DNA of 64,000 bases from CAWGMT01 sp963823675. GTDB taxonomy: Bacteria; Planctomycetota; Planctomycetia; Isosphaerales; Isosphaeraceae. Position numbers and translations under genes: made by a program. The stretch lies in contig CAWGMT010000019.1 in NCBI GenBank assembly GCA_963823675.1, forward strand, positions 50,167 through 114,166, in the 5' to 3' direction. The notes under the pieces were generated by a model. That model made no database searches. It had not been told where the DNA came from and worked only from the letters and a program-made list of their open reading frames with translations. Every line of letters starts with the position of its first letter. The first letter of the stretch is position 1. Below, in pieces: positions 51,275 to 60,405 of this stretch.

Positions 51275-52091
51275 GTTCCGGGGACACCATACTCAACTCC
51301 GACGCGGGTTCCGGGTTCCGGGGACACCATAGTCAACTCCGACGCGGGTTCCGGAACCACCGGCCTCAACTCGGCGTTTTTCCCTTAGGCCCGGGTTTCT
51401 GCCGTCTTAGAGTCCTTCCCAGGCCTTGTTCCAGTGTCGCCAGAAACGCCTCGTCGCCGAGGGGCCGGCCAGTGTGCTCGTGGGAACGGAGGAGTTTGAT
51501 GTCTTCTTCTCGCAGCACCCGGGCGAGGAAGGCTCGCCAGTTCGGGGCGAGTTCGAGCAAGGGACCGACCCGCACCACGGTGTCATCCCGACCGCGCACG
51601 TGGGCGGCGGCGCTGCTCCATCGATAACGGCTTGGTGTGTTGATCAGTCCCGCTCGCACCGGATTGAGTTCCACGTAACGCGCCGCCGTCAGCAGATGAG
51701 GCTCATCGAGCACGCACGACGCGAACCTCCCCTGCCAAAGATGCCCGCGCCACCCTTCGCGGAAGTTGACCATGCGAGTGTAACGGCGGTGGACCTCTCC
51801 GATCGCCCGCCCCAGCCCATCGGCCGACCGAGGCACGGCGATCAGATGGACATGATTGGGCATCAGGCAGTACGCCAATATTTCGACCTCGAAGGCGCCG
51901 CACCATTCCGAAATGAGCTCGAGGTAGCTCTGGTAGTCTTCCTCACAAAAGAACGTTTGCTGTCGTCGGTTGCCCCGCTGAGTGATGTGATGGGGAAAGC
52001 CAGGTGCGACAACACGTGCTAATCGAGCCATGAACTCACCCTATCAAGACTCTGTCCCGCCGTCAATAATTGAGTATGGTGTCCCCGGAAC
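51275..52091 (-). mobile_element. RAYT (REP-associated Y1 transposase) element
   Basis: The transposase gene is flanked by the 22-bp motif GTTCCGGGGACACCATACTC: on the left in forward orientation at 51275 and (ACTC to AGTC variant) 51315, on the right inverted at 52070-52091. The inverted-motif flanks and the surrounding dispersed copies (25171, 50961-51128, 54405-54491) are the arrangement of RAYTs that process REP-like hairpins as single strands. Confidence 0.8.
51366..52031 (-). CDS. REP-associated tyrosine transposase (Y1, HUH)
   Basis: 221 residues. MARLARVVAPGFPHHITQRG is the classic start; LMPNHVHLIAVP holds the HUH histidines and HRRYTRMVNF the nucleophilic Tyr; GHLWQGRFASCVLDEPHLL, YVELNPVRAGL and YRWSSAAAH are the other family motifs. 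Acts on single-stranded DNA at the imperfect palindromes flanking the gene. It ends GPKGKTPS. Intact. Confidence 0.95.
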   Translation of the reverse strand: MARLARVVAPGFPHHITQRGNRRQQTFFCEEDYQSYLELISEWCGAFEVEILAYCLMPNHVHLIAVPRSADGLGRAIGEVHRRYTRMVNFREGWRGHLWQGRFASCVLDEPHLLTAARYVELNPVRAGLINTPSRYRWSSAAAHVRGRDDTVVRVGPLLELAPNWRAFLARVLREEDIKLLRSHEHTGRPLGDEAFLATLEQGLGRTLRRQKPGPKGKTPS

Positions 52092-52158
52092 CCGGAACCG
52101 CGACGTAAGGCAGGTTGTGCGTCACATGTGGGGGGCGAACTGTCACTGCGGCATCATT

Positions 52159-52455
52159 ATGACGCCCACAATCACGTTTATTCTTCGGGATGACTTCACG
52201 GCTGCCGGCCCGGAGTCGATCCGGCTGACGGACGAGCTTCCGACGGCGAGCCTGCTCAGCCGCGTAAGTCAGCCGATGGGTGAAGCGCTCTCTCTGCCGC
52301 AACTGGAATGGCTGGCGCACGAGTGGCTTGAGCGCCTCGCGGCGTCTTACGAGGACGCGCTGCCTGAGGATCCGGACGTGGTGCGAGCCCTCTTCCCCGA
52401 TATCGTCGGCGCCGTAGCGGAGGGGCGGGTCGTCGATGAAGTGGCCGCCAGATGA
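52159..52455 (+). CDS. Antitoxin-like partner of a PIN protein
   Basis: 98 residues from ATG 52159: MTPTITFILRDDFTAAGPES, with a helical, acidic C-terminus (WLAHEWLERLAASYEDALPE, VVRALFPDIVGAVAEGRVVD). The frame is open from 52030, but the first 43 residues cross the RAYT terminal repeat, so the internal ATG is preferred. Its stop overlaps the next ATG in ATGA, showing coupling. Small size, acidity and place argue for an antitoxin; the DNA-binding type is not clear. Confidence 0.65.
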   Translation: MTPTITFILRDDFTAAGPESIRLTDELPTASLLSRVSQPMGEALSLPQLEWLAHEWLERLAASYEDALPEDPDVVRALFPDIVGAVAEGRVVDEVAAR

Positions 52456-53090
52456 CTCAGGCCCGTGTCTTCGTGGAGACAAACTTCCTGTTCGGCGTCT
52501 TCCGCATGCCGAGCAAACGGCACCGAGATGCCCTGGCGCTACAGGCACAGTTCGGCACCGGCGACGTCAAGTTATATGTGCCTTATCTCTGCTTTCAGGA
52601 AGCTCGTAATCTCATCGCCAAATCGCTGCCGAGCAACCGCTGCTCTGACTTGCTCGAATTCCACCGCTTCGCGGCTGACTCGGGCACGGCCTCCTGGGAC
52701 TTCGACGAGGTACGAAAGCTGCTAGATGCTGCCATGGGTGAGGTGAGCCGCACGAAGGCCGTGTACCAGCGCGAACTCGCCGACTTTGCCGCGGAAGTAG
52801 GGGATGAGGTTTTGCACGGGTCAAAACAGGTGTGTAATTTCCTAGAGGCCCTCGAGCTGGACGACGACAGCCTGAAGTACAACGACAAGGTTATCCTGAG
52901 TTCGGTACTTGTAAGGGCTCACGAGTTGATGGCAGCCGGTGCCGATCGCCTCTTCTTCGCCTCGGTCGATAAGAGCGACCTCCAGCCCACTTTGCATCGC
53001 CCGAAGATGTCACTGCGCTACAACGAAGCCGGCCTCACTTTCGTCCCCAACTTCGTCCTGCCCATGCCGCCCGAAGCCTCCGGTGCCTAA
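52452..53090 (+). CDS. PIN-domain protein, putative toxin ribonuclease
   Basis: 212 residues. VFVETNFLFGVFRMPSKRHR matches the first PIN strand (usually D-x-N; here Glu replaces Asp in FVETN). YVPYLCFQEARNLI gives the second acid; KYNDKVILSSVLVRAHEL and RLFFASVDKSDLQPTLH the third and fourth. Longer than VapC (130-140) by an inserted helical region around residues 75-130. Expected metal-dependent RNase held by the coupled 98-residue protein upstream. Confidence 0.75.
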   Translation: MTQARVFVETNFLFGVFRMPSKRHRDALALQAQFGTGDVKLYVPYLCFQEARNLIAKSLPSNRCSDLLEFHRFAADSGTASWDFDEVRKLLDAAMGEVSRTKAVYQRELADFAAEVGDEVLHGSKQVCNFLEALELDDDSLKYNDKVILSSVLVRAHELMAAGADRLFFASVDKSDLQPTLHRPKMSLRYNEAGLTFVPNFVLPMPPEASGA

Positions 53091-53214
53091 TGATCTACTT
53101 CTGAAGCGAAGCGTAGCCTGGTTCGGCGACGCCGCCTGATCTGAACCGTTAAAGTGGACGGTAACTGACAGACCGTCAACCCGTGAGCGTTCTACAGATG
53201 GAAATCGGCCAGTC

Positions 53215-53423
53215 CGATTTGGCAACAAATTGGCAACAGGATTGGCAATATCAGCCCGATGCGGCCAAGATGCGAAAACACCGAGGTGGCGTCGTGCTAG
53301 CCTTGGATTCGCAGACCTTAAGCACCAGCGCAACCTGTTTCGAATGCCACGGCAATGGCAGACGTACCGGACTCAAAATCCGGTCCTCGCAAGAGGGTGT
53401 GGGTTCAAGTCCCACCTTCGGTA
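53215..53423 (+). other. Integration scar C: integrase-tail remnant and 68-nt tRNA-Leu 3' part
   Basis: Plus strand: remnant ATNWQQDWQYQPDAAKMRKH (53219-53355) followed by 53356-53423, the same 68 nt of tRNA-Leu(CAA) as scar B with anticodon loop CTCAAAA, variable arm and T arm, ending CTTCGGTA. It is in opposite orientation to scars A and B. The short open frame through it (ending SSQEGVGSSPTFGT) is the familiar spurious translation of tRNA 3' ends. Confidence 0.65.
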
Positions 53424-53565
53424 CTTAGTGCAAATTGTAAGTGATCGGCTTCGAGTGCGCGGTTTGTCCCACTTCGACTGAGCCAAGACACTTTTCTCTC
53501 GAATGCCTCGCGTGATAGAATCCGGTGAACCTGCATCAGTGACTCGCGACTGGACGAGGTTTCCC

Positions 53566-53802
53566 ATGGTTGCCCGTGGTCGAGTGCAAAACGGCGTTGT
53601 GGTGCTAGACAACGGCGTGCGCTTGCCTGAGGGACAAGAAGTGACCGTATTGGCGCATGGCACCGAGTCACCCGCCCCGCGGACGGAAGGCTCGCAGTCG
53701 CACAGCGTCCTCGACATCGCGACCGTGAGCTTGGGCTCGGTACTTCGTCCGCTGACGTCCGACGACGACCTGCTCGGCGAAATGCTCGAAGGTCGGCCAT
53801 GA
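53566..53802 (+). CDS. Antitoxin (DUF104/AF2212-like) of a PIN pair
   Basis: 78 residues from ATG 53566: MVARGRVQNGVVVLDNGVRL then PEGQEVTVLA, the beta-strand module of AF2212/DUF104 antitoxins, followed by a helical toxin-binding tail (LTSDDDLLGEMLEGRP). I prefer this start (GACGAGG upstream) over 53503. The stop overlaps the toxin start in ATGA. Confidence 0.75.
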   Translation: MVARGRVQNGVVVLDNGVRLPEGQEVTVLAHGTESPAPRTEGSQSHSVLDIATVSLGSVLRPLTSDDDLLGEMLEGRP

Positions 53803-54251
53803 TCCATGGCCTCGACACCGGGTTCCTTGTGGCCGCGGAGGTAAGAGAACACGCCGCGCACGCTGACGCGCGTGCCACGCTGGCGCAGGTGCTCTCGGCG
53901 GGCGACGTCATCGCTATCGCCCCGCAGGTATTGGCGGAGTTTATCCATGTCGTCACCGACCCCCGTCGTTTCACGCAGCCGCTCGACATGAACGCGGCAC
54001 GTCATGTTGCCGAGCAGTGGTGGACGTCAAGCGACGTCGTGCAAGCGTTCCCCGACGCTGGTGCCGTGCGGCAGTTTCTCACCTGGCTGCAGCAGTTCTC
54101 GTTGGGCCGCAAGCGACTGCTGGATACGCTCCTTGCCGCAACTTACCGGCAGGCAGGCATCCAATCGCTCCTCACCACCAACCAGTCGGACTTTCTGGTT
54201 TTCGGCGTCTTTACGTGCGTCGCGCCCGGGGGAAGCGGCACGAATCCCTGA
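53799..54251 (+). CDS. vapC: VapC-type PIN toxin
   Basis: 150 residues: MIHGLDTGFLVAAEVREHAA (first Asp), IAPQVLAEFIHVVTD (Glu), LGRKRLLDTLLAATYRQAG (Asp), LLTTNQSDFLVFGVFTCV (last acid). All four PIN acids are present, the length is normal, and the gene is coupled to its antitoxin by a 4-bp overlap. Probably a tRNA- or mRNA-cleaving toxin, possibly keeping the island in place. Confidence 0.85.
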   Translation: MIHGLDTGFLVAAEVREHAAHADARATLAQVLSAGDVIAIAPQVLAEFIHVVTDPRRFTQPLDMNAARHVAEQWWTSSDVVQAFPDAGAVRQFLTWLQQFSLGRKRLLDTLLAATYRQAGIQSLLTTNQSDFLVFGVFTCVAPGGSGTNP

Positions 54252-54392
54252 ATGTGCTGGTTCACGTGACCGAGCCGTTGCACGCACGCGTGTATTTGCA
54301 CCACCGGCTAGAATGTCTACACCGTGCCCGGCGTTTAGCGGGCCGACCTGCTTGCCGTACCGCTTGAGCCGGGGACCCGGGAACGCCCTACG

Positions 54393-54491
54393 TAACTTAC
54401 GACAATAATTAGGTATGGTGTCCCCGGAACCTAACTTACGACAATAATTAGGTATGGTGTCCCCGGAACCAGGTATGGTGTCCCCGGAACC
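54393..54491 (-). repeat. Tandem RAYT terminal repeats (39 bp x2 plus partial)
   Basis: Two identical 39-bp units (54393-54431, 54432-54470) each run from TAACTTACGACAATAATTAG to GGTGTCCCCGGAACC, then a third, 21-bp partial copy. Orientation is opposite to the copies left of the RAYT gene. They form the new 3' end of the truncated esterase gene. Confidence 0.85.
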
Positions 54492-55102
54492 CCCGCGAGC
54501 CAGTCGTTGAGCCAGCGCTTGGTGCCGTCGTCCAGCCGGTTCCCGTACACCCAGCTCCCGCCGTGAATCACAACCACACACGGCCGCGGTGAGTGGCCGG
54601 CGGCGCCGGGGGGGCGGTAGAAGTCCAGCAGCAGCCCGTCGGCATACTGCATCGTCTCGATGGCGAGCGGCGCGGGATTGCGCGGCACCACTGTGGCCGC
54701 CAGCGAAAACGGTGGACACGGCGGCACCACCGGCGGCGCGCCGAATGCCGCATCCAGCGTCGCGTCCAGCGTCCGCCCCAGCCGCCACGCTTGGACAGCC
54801 GGTTTACACAACAGGATCACCGCGGCCGCGCACAGCGCGACCGTGACCCCGGCGAGCCAACGGCCCCTGCGCCGACCGAGCCACAGCGCCGCGGCCGCAA
54901 AACAGACCGGCAGCGGAACGAGCCACAGCGCGATCTCCGGCACCACAAACCCGACCGGCCACGCCTCCGTGCCCATTGCCTGCGTCCAGACCGGCCACGG
55001 AAAGGTCGTCAGCAGCGCCGCCAACGCTGACACCAGGGCGTCACCCAGCAGCGACCACCGGACCGTGGTTACGAGCCGTCGTTTCCAAGGTGAGGGGCGC
55101 AT
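54431..55102 (-). pseudogene. Membrane-anchored esterase/lipase, truncated by RAYT repeats
   Basis: Starts MRPSPWKRRLVTTVRWSLLG and has three hydrophobic segments in the first 110 residues (LVSALAALLTTFPWPVW, IALWLVPLPVCFAAAALWLG, LAGVTVALCAAAVILLC). The esterase domain begins LLLDFYRPPG and PCVVVIHGGSWVYGNRLDDG, the HGGS oxyanion loop. At WLNDWLAG it runs into the repeat block (VPGTPYLVPGTPYLIIVVS), so the Ser, Asp and His of the catalytic triad are missing. Related intact proteins are about 400 residues. A dead gene. Confidence 0.75.
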
Positions 55103-55279
55103 CTGGCTCCATATTGCTCGGCGGGTGCGGCTCGGGACTCACGTGCCGTGATTCGGCACGCCGCGTGCCGTCCCGGCGCCTCCGACAGCGCCGAGCAATT
55201 CTTGCGCGGCAGTAACGATAGAATTCCCAGATTAAGTGTACAACTTAAACGCAATGTGAATGCTCTGCCACTGCAACAT
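55103..55279. other. Short spacer
   Basis: Contains AATTCCCAGATTAAGTGTAC AT-rich sequence near 55210-55250 next to scar E; no gene. Confidence 0.4.
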
Positions 55280-55530
55280 AGTCGGGGCGACTGGATTTGA
55301 ACCGATGCCGAAAGCCGAGGCCAACAAGACACCCCGGCTGGCACGACCGAGGGCCACTCCTCGACGCGGTTTTGTGCCTCTAGCTAGGAAGGCCGTTCCG
55401 GCATCGCCCACGGATCACCGGGGACAGGGTTTGCAGCCGTGATCCGACATCGGCCACTGCCTGCGTGAACCCATCACGCATGATCAAGCCTGTAGAAGCC
55501 GCCATTTGGCCGCCAGTTGGGAACAAATGT
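55280..55530 (-). other. Integration scar E: integrase-tail remnant and tRNA-Pro 3' end (inverted copy of scar D)
   Basis: The minus strand repeats scar D: TTFVPNWRPNGGFYRLDHA stop (about 55530-55480), shared blocks (GATCCGTGGGCG, CCCTCGGTCGTGCCAGCCGG) and GGTTCAAATCCAGTCGCCCCGACT at 55303-55280. Together D and E form inverted repeats 20.7 kb apart that bound the accessory island. No full tRNA is left. Confidence 0.55.
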
Positions 55531-55724
55531 AGTGTTTTCAGATCGGCATTCAGATCGAGCCGAAGAGCAACGCATTCCCACTGGAAAATCGGACGACAGC
55601 GCCTCCTTTCGAGCGATGAACCGTGGCATGTGCCTTATGCGGGTTTCGTTCCGGCGTCGTTTCATCCTCCGAATGCATCGGTTTAGGAGGGCGCAATGCG
55701 TGTCCCAGCTGGGAATTTCATCTT
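55531..55724. other. Spacer without gene
   Basis: Open frames exist on both strands, but none looks like protein. Confidence 0.4.
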
Positions 55725-58700
55725 TTATTCCTTCATTCCTTCTTTTGGGGTCGCCTCGAACTTCAGGAGAGCCTTCGCTTCCTTGTAGGCCAGCCACATG
55801 ACCAGGTCGTTCGCGTCGGCACCGCCCGCAAGCGGTTTCCGCTCGTCGATTGGCAGCGGTTTCATCTTCGCGGCCGCTTCGGTAGCGAGCTTGCGGGCAA
55901 GGTCGGCCTTTCCCTGTCGAAATAGGCCCATCGCGCGGTAGAACGCTGAAGTGCTTGATACGGTGCTATTTGTATCTGGATCATTCATCGCCGCAGTCAA
56001 AGCGGTGTCGGCTTCCGCGAAGTGTCCGCTACGGTATTCCGCCATGCCGAGGTCCATCCGCGCAGAAATCAGAAACGCGGAATCCTCTCCATGTTCTACC
56101 GCGCGACGGGCGAGAACCAGCGCGGCTGCGCACCGCTGGGGATCGGCCAGATGCAGGCAGCAAGGCCTTGCCGCACGGTCGGCGACCACGGCATCGTCGG
56201 TGTCTTTCGCGAGCGCGAGAAGCTTCTCACAAGTGGAGGAAAGCTCCTTGTCCTGCGCAAACCACGCCTGGAGCGAGGCTGCCCTCAAATAGTCAAGGGC
56301 GAGGTTGCGGCGAAAATCGACGACGGAGGGATTGTCATCGATCAGCTTCAGCCGGATCGCCAGCGCCTTGCGGTGCTCGGGCTCCGCGTCCGTCGGCGTG
56401 CCCGTGCTCGACAGCAGGTTGCCGAGGTTGTTGTGGCTGTCCGCCAGTCGGCTGCGGAATTCGGTGACGGCGGGGTTCTCTGCAGCCAGCTTCTGATAGA
56501 GCCCCACGGCTGCGCGATACTCCGACTCGGACTCCTTCGGCCGGCCCGTCTCCACCAGCAGGTTGCCGAGGTTGTTGTGGCTGTACGCCAGTCGGCTGCG
56601 GAAGTCGGTGCCGGTGGGGTTCTCCGCGACTAGCTTCTCCAGGATCGCCAGGTCCTTGCGGCACGCCGCGAGCGCATCCGCGGGCCTACCTGCCCGCATG
56701 AGCAGACCGCGGATCTGGTCGCGGCACCACCATAAGTCGTTCTGATACTCGGCGACGGCGGGATTGGCATCCACCAGCCTCTGGCGGATCGCCAAAGCCT
56801 TCACTTGCGCTTCCAAGGCGTCTGACAGCTTGCCTGACTGCGACAGCGCAAGACCGATGTTGTTGTAGCTCCCGGCCAAGTACATTTGGAACTGGGCGAC
56901 CGCCGGTTTGGCATCGGTCAGCTTCTGCACGATCGCCAGCACCTTGCCATGCGCTTCCAGAGCTTCCGCCGGCTTCCCGATCATCCTGAGTACGTGGCCG
57001 ATGTCGTGATAGGACAGGGCCAGAGTTTGCTGGACAGACATGTTCGCAGGGTTGGCCTTGGCCAGCTTCTCCGCGATGCCCGACGTCGTGCGAAATGACT
57101 CCAGTGCGTCCGCTAACTTGCCCGTTTGCAACAGAAGCGCGCCCATGTTCAGGTAAATAGTTGCCTGCGACTGGAGAATAGAAGTAAGGCCTTGACCCGG
57201 TAAGTCGTCTTGCCCGGTTTCTGGTAGCTTTTGGCTGATTGCCAACGCTTTACGGAAGGATTCAAGCACACGGCCGGGCTCTCCCTACTTTCAATACGTC
57301 CGAGAAGTTCGTGCCCATCGGCCGCTTGGGCACGCACGGCGTACGTCGGCGACTCCGCCTCCAGAGCCGCTACCAGGCCTCGCTGCTCCCGGACGGCCGA
57401 CAGTGCCTCATTGTTATCACCGGATCTGTGTAGCAGCGATCCAAGCGCTAATAGGCTGCGGGCCACGTTCAGCCGGGTTTCGACTTCCGCCCCCTTTACC
57501 GCCGCCAGCTCCCGCCGAATCGCCAACACTTTGCGGTGCATCGCCAGCGCCTCCGGAATCGAGCCGATGTCGCCCGTCAGACCGGCGAGCTGGAAATACG
57601 CCGCCGCTCGCGCCTTCCGCGACTTGGCATCGGTATGCCGTTCGAGCAGGTTCTTGAGGTCGTCGTAGAAGCCGGCCGCCTTCTTCAAGAGCTTCGTCCG
57701 CAGCTCCTTGAACTCGGCGTTCTTGAGCAACATGTCCTCGCTGACGTCGGTGTGAAACGTCGCGATGGCCTTCTGAGCCAGCTCGAACCGCTTCTCTACC
57801 TTGGCCCGCGCGTCTTCCAGCTCGGCCTTCGCCTTCGTCTGCACGGCCAGCACTGCTGAGAGCCCCACCACACCCGCGATCAGCGCCACGGCCACCGACG
57901 CCACCGCCGTCCGGTTGCGATTCGCCCAGCGGCGGGCGCGGCGCGACATCGGCTCCCGCCAAGCCGCCACCGGCTCGTCGGCCATCCATCGCTCGACGTC
58001 CTCGGCCAGCCCCCGGCCACTGGCGTAGCGATCGGCCGGCTTCGTCGCCATCGCCTTCAGGCAGACCGCTTCGAGGGCTTTGTCCAGCGAGGGATCGACC
58101 ACCCGCGGTGCGCGGAAGTCGCCGGCCTGGACCCGGCGGAGGATTTCGCCGATGTCGTTGCCCTCGAACGGCGGCTGGGCTGTCAGGAGGCAGTAAAGGG
58201 TAGCGCCAAGCGAGTAGACGTCGGAGCGAGGGCCCAGCCGGTCGAGATCGCCTGCGGCTTGCTCGGGGCTCATGTAGGCCGGCGTACCCATAGCACTGCC
58301 AGGAAGCGTCTCCGATGATCCGCTCGACGACGGAGCGATGGTATGCTCGCCCACCGAGGGGTCGGCCCGGCCGACGAGCTTGGCCAGCCCCCAGTCCACG
58401 ACCAGCGTCTCGCCGTGCGTGCCCAGGATGATGTTGGCCGGCTTGATGTCGCGATGGATCGCGCCCGCGGGAGTGGGCATAATCCACCGCGTTGCACACA
58501 TCGAGGAAGCGGCGGAGTAGCTTGCGCAATTCCAGCGAGCGGCGGCCAGGGTTGCTCTTGAGCGTGTCGTCGCCGTGGAAGTGCTCGATCGCCTCCTTGA
58601 GGCTCTCTCCCTTGATGAACCGCATGGCGTAGTAGGGCCGTCCGCTGCCGTAGGTTCCCATGCCATAGACCGGGACGATGCCAGGGTGCTCCAGTGCGCC

Positions 58701-59272
58701 GGTGATCTCGGCCTCGGCGACGAACCGTTGGCGGCTGACTGGGTTGTCGGCATGCTTTTCGAGGATCTGCTTGAGCAGCCACCTCGCGGTGCAGCTCGGC
58801 ATCGAGGGCGACGAACACCTCCCCTAGCCCGCCGCGCGCGTGAGGCCGGAGCAAGCGGAACCGCTGGCCGTCGCTGGTGGCTACTCCCATCGAGTAGCTG
58901 GCGGTGCGGCTGGCGTTGAACTTCGTCGCTAGTCAGGATCGCGGTTTCCCCCACGTGGGCCAGCGAGGCCTCGATGTCGGCGTCCGCCAGGCGGCCCAAA
59001 CTCGCGCGGGTGGAGCGGTGTGCGTTCAGAGCCGCCAGGCTCTGCTGCACATCGCCGCCGTGCCGTTTGAGATGCCGCGCCGCCAGCGCCTCGACGGCGG
59101 CGCGGTCTTCGCCCTCGAGGTCGCCGCGGGTGGCCAGATGATCGGCCAGGCTCTTGCCCCGATCAAGTGTCCAAGCCTGGAACGCGGCCAGGAGCTGACC
59201 CTGGTTAATAATTCCGTGCTGAAGTGCGATCAATCCCACGAGGAGATGGCGGTCGGCGGCGACGGTAGCCAT
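55725..59272 (-). CDS. Ser/Thr protein kinase with transmembrane segment and TPR tail, several frameshifts
   Basis: Starts at 59272 (MATVAADRHLLVGLIALQHG). Following the best frame: GQRFRLLRPHARGGLGEVFV (Gly loop, about 58860), FVAEAEITGALEHPGIVPVY, HRDIKPANIILG (catalytic loop, near 58450; in another frame), VVDWGLAKLVG (DWG in place of DFG), MGTPAYMSPEQAAG, RSDVYSLGATLYCLLT. A membrane helix follows near 57870 (VASVAVALIAGVVGLSAVLA), then TPR repeats to the end (LADSHNNLGNLLSSTGTPTD and others). Four breaks are needed (near 58900, 58790, 58470, 57290). The last 514 codons (55725-57269) are one clean frame. Expected Hanks-type kinase with extracytoplasmic TPR sensor. Confidence 0.78.
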
Positions 59273-59689
59273 GAAACGAGTCTCCAGGCGTCGGAGGCGG
59301 CATGTTTCGCCTCGATCCCAAGAGATGGGAGCCTTCGAGCTGCCGTTGGGCCGCATCGGTTGGATTATCTCACAACCGGTCGCCGCATTCAGCCCGCCCG
59401 GGCAGATCGTGCTTTCGGTGCATCTGGCCGGGCCGTCACGCCGATTGATCGATCCGGCGATGGGCGGGCGCCCGCGAGAAGGAGCAATGTCCGGGTAACT
59501 GAGGTCAATGGCTGGAATCTCCGGTCCAGCGTTTGGAGTTGTGCGATTCAACGAGTCGCCTTTCCTTCCACTTGGCGCTTCGGTCCGACGTCCGAAGCAC
59601 CCACCGGGGCTGCTTCTGGTCCTATGTCGGCTGAATCGGCTCTCGTGCCGCCGCATCCTGTTCGCTGCTGAACGACTGTCACCCTCGAC
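59273..59689. other. Intergenic stretch upstream of the kinase
   Basis: An open reverse frame crosses it (to 60214), but its Arg/Pro-rich content is unlike protein. No promoter is clear. Confidence 0.4.
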
Positions 59690-60335
59690 TCGTGAACGGT
59701 TACACGTCCGCCATGTCCTGCCGCAGTCGCGGTCGGCCGGGTCGCGTCGCTGCGCCCGCAGCAACCGGGCCGCTTGCCCGCACAGCCGGGCGGTCTCCTG
59801 CGGGGGTGCGGCCGCCCGGTCCCGCGCGGCCAGCTCGCGGCCGCAAGTCGCCAGGTGGTACACCACGCTGCCGCTTTCGGGCATCTCGTCGATCAGCCGC
59901 CGCCCCAACTCGTAGCCGCGCCGGCAGCAGCGGTCGGAGTTGACCCGGTTGCCGGCTTGTTTGTAAATCAGACCCAGTTGCATCAGGTTCTCCAGCAGCT
60001 CCAGGCGCAGCTCGGGCGGCCCGCCGCCCCCGCCGCTCGCCCGCTCCAGCCGGGAGCAGTTTTCCTCGCACATCCGCTGCCGCTCCGGCTGAGATCCCAA
60101 CTCCCACAGACGGGCGGCCAGCTCATGGCGGGCGAGACACGCGGCCAGCAGGGCCGTCGTGGACTCGGCGCCGTCGCCGCCGAGTTGGTCCCACGGGGCG
60201 AGAGCTTGCCGCACGTCCGCGCCTCGGCCAGGGCTTCACGCTATTCGCGCCGGACGGCGGAGTTGTTCAGGTGCAGGTCGCACGTCACCGCCATGTACTG
60301 GCCGAGCACCTGGATGCCTTGCCCGCCTTCGCAAC
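59690..60335 (-). pseudogene. TPR-domain C-terminal remnant of another kinase-type protein
   Basis: In shifting frames the minus strand reads GIQVLGQYMAVTCDLHLNNS, REALAEA, VRQALAPWDQLGGDGAESTT, LARHELAARLWELGSQPERQ, LENLMQLGLIYKQAGNRVNS and RRLIDEMPESGSVVYHLATC. These are helical repeats like the tails of planctomycete kinases. There is no start or kinase domain; the frame runs on into the kinase start at 59272. Probably a tail left by deletion between two tandem kinase genes. Confidence 0.45.
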
Positions 60336-60405
60336 TCCCTATGTAAGTTCGTAGCGCATCGGTCGGGCGCGCGCTACCTTGCGGTCCGCCGGCGGCAAAG
60401 AAGAT

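Noticed and set aside
53356..53423. Functional tRNA-Leu gene at 53.4 kb (and at 40.5 kb)
   Set aside because: The 5' acceptor strand and most of the D arm are missing. An ACCGAGGTGGCG near 53288 looked like the 5' half, but the aligned positions in scars A and B do not keep it, so it is coincidence.
53288..53428. Small protein ending GSSPTFGT, and similar GATGFEP and RWDLNPHP frames
   Set aside because: These are the well-known false translations of tRNA 3' ends and their scars.
57417..58802. Separate 461-residue protein within the kinase
   Set aside because: Only the first 110 residues are kinase-like; the rest is the out-of-frame translation of the kinase after a shift.
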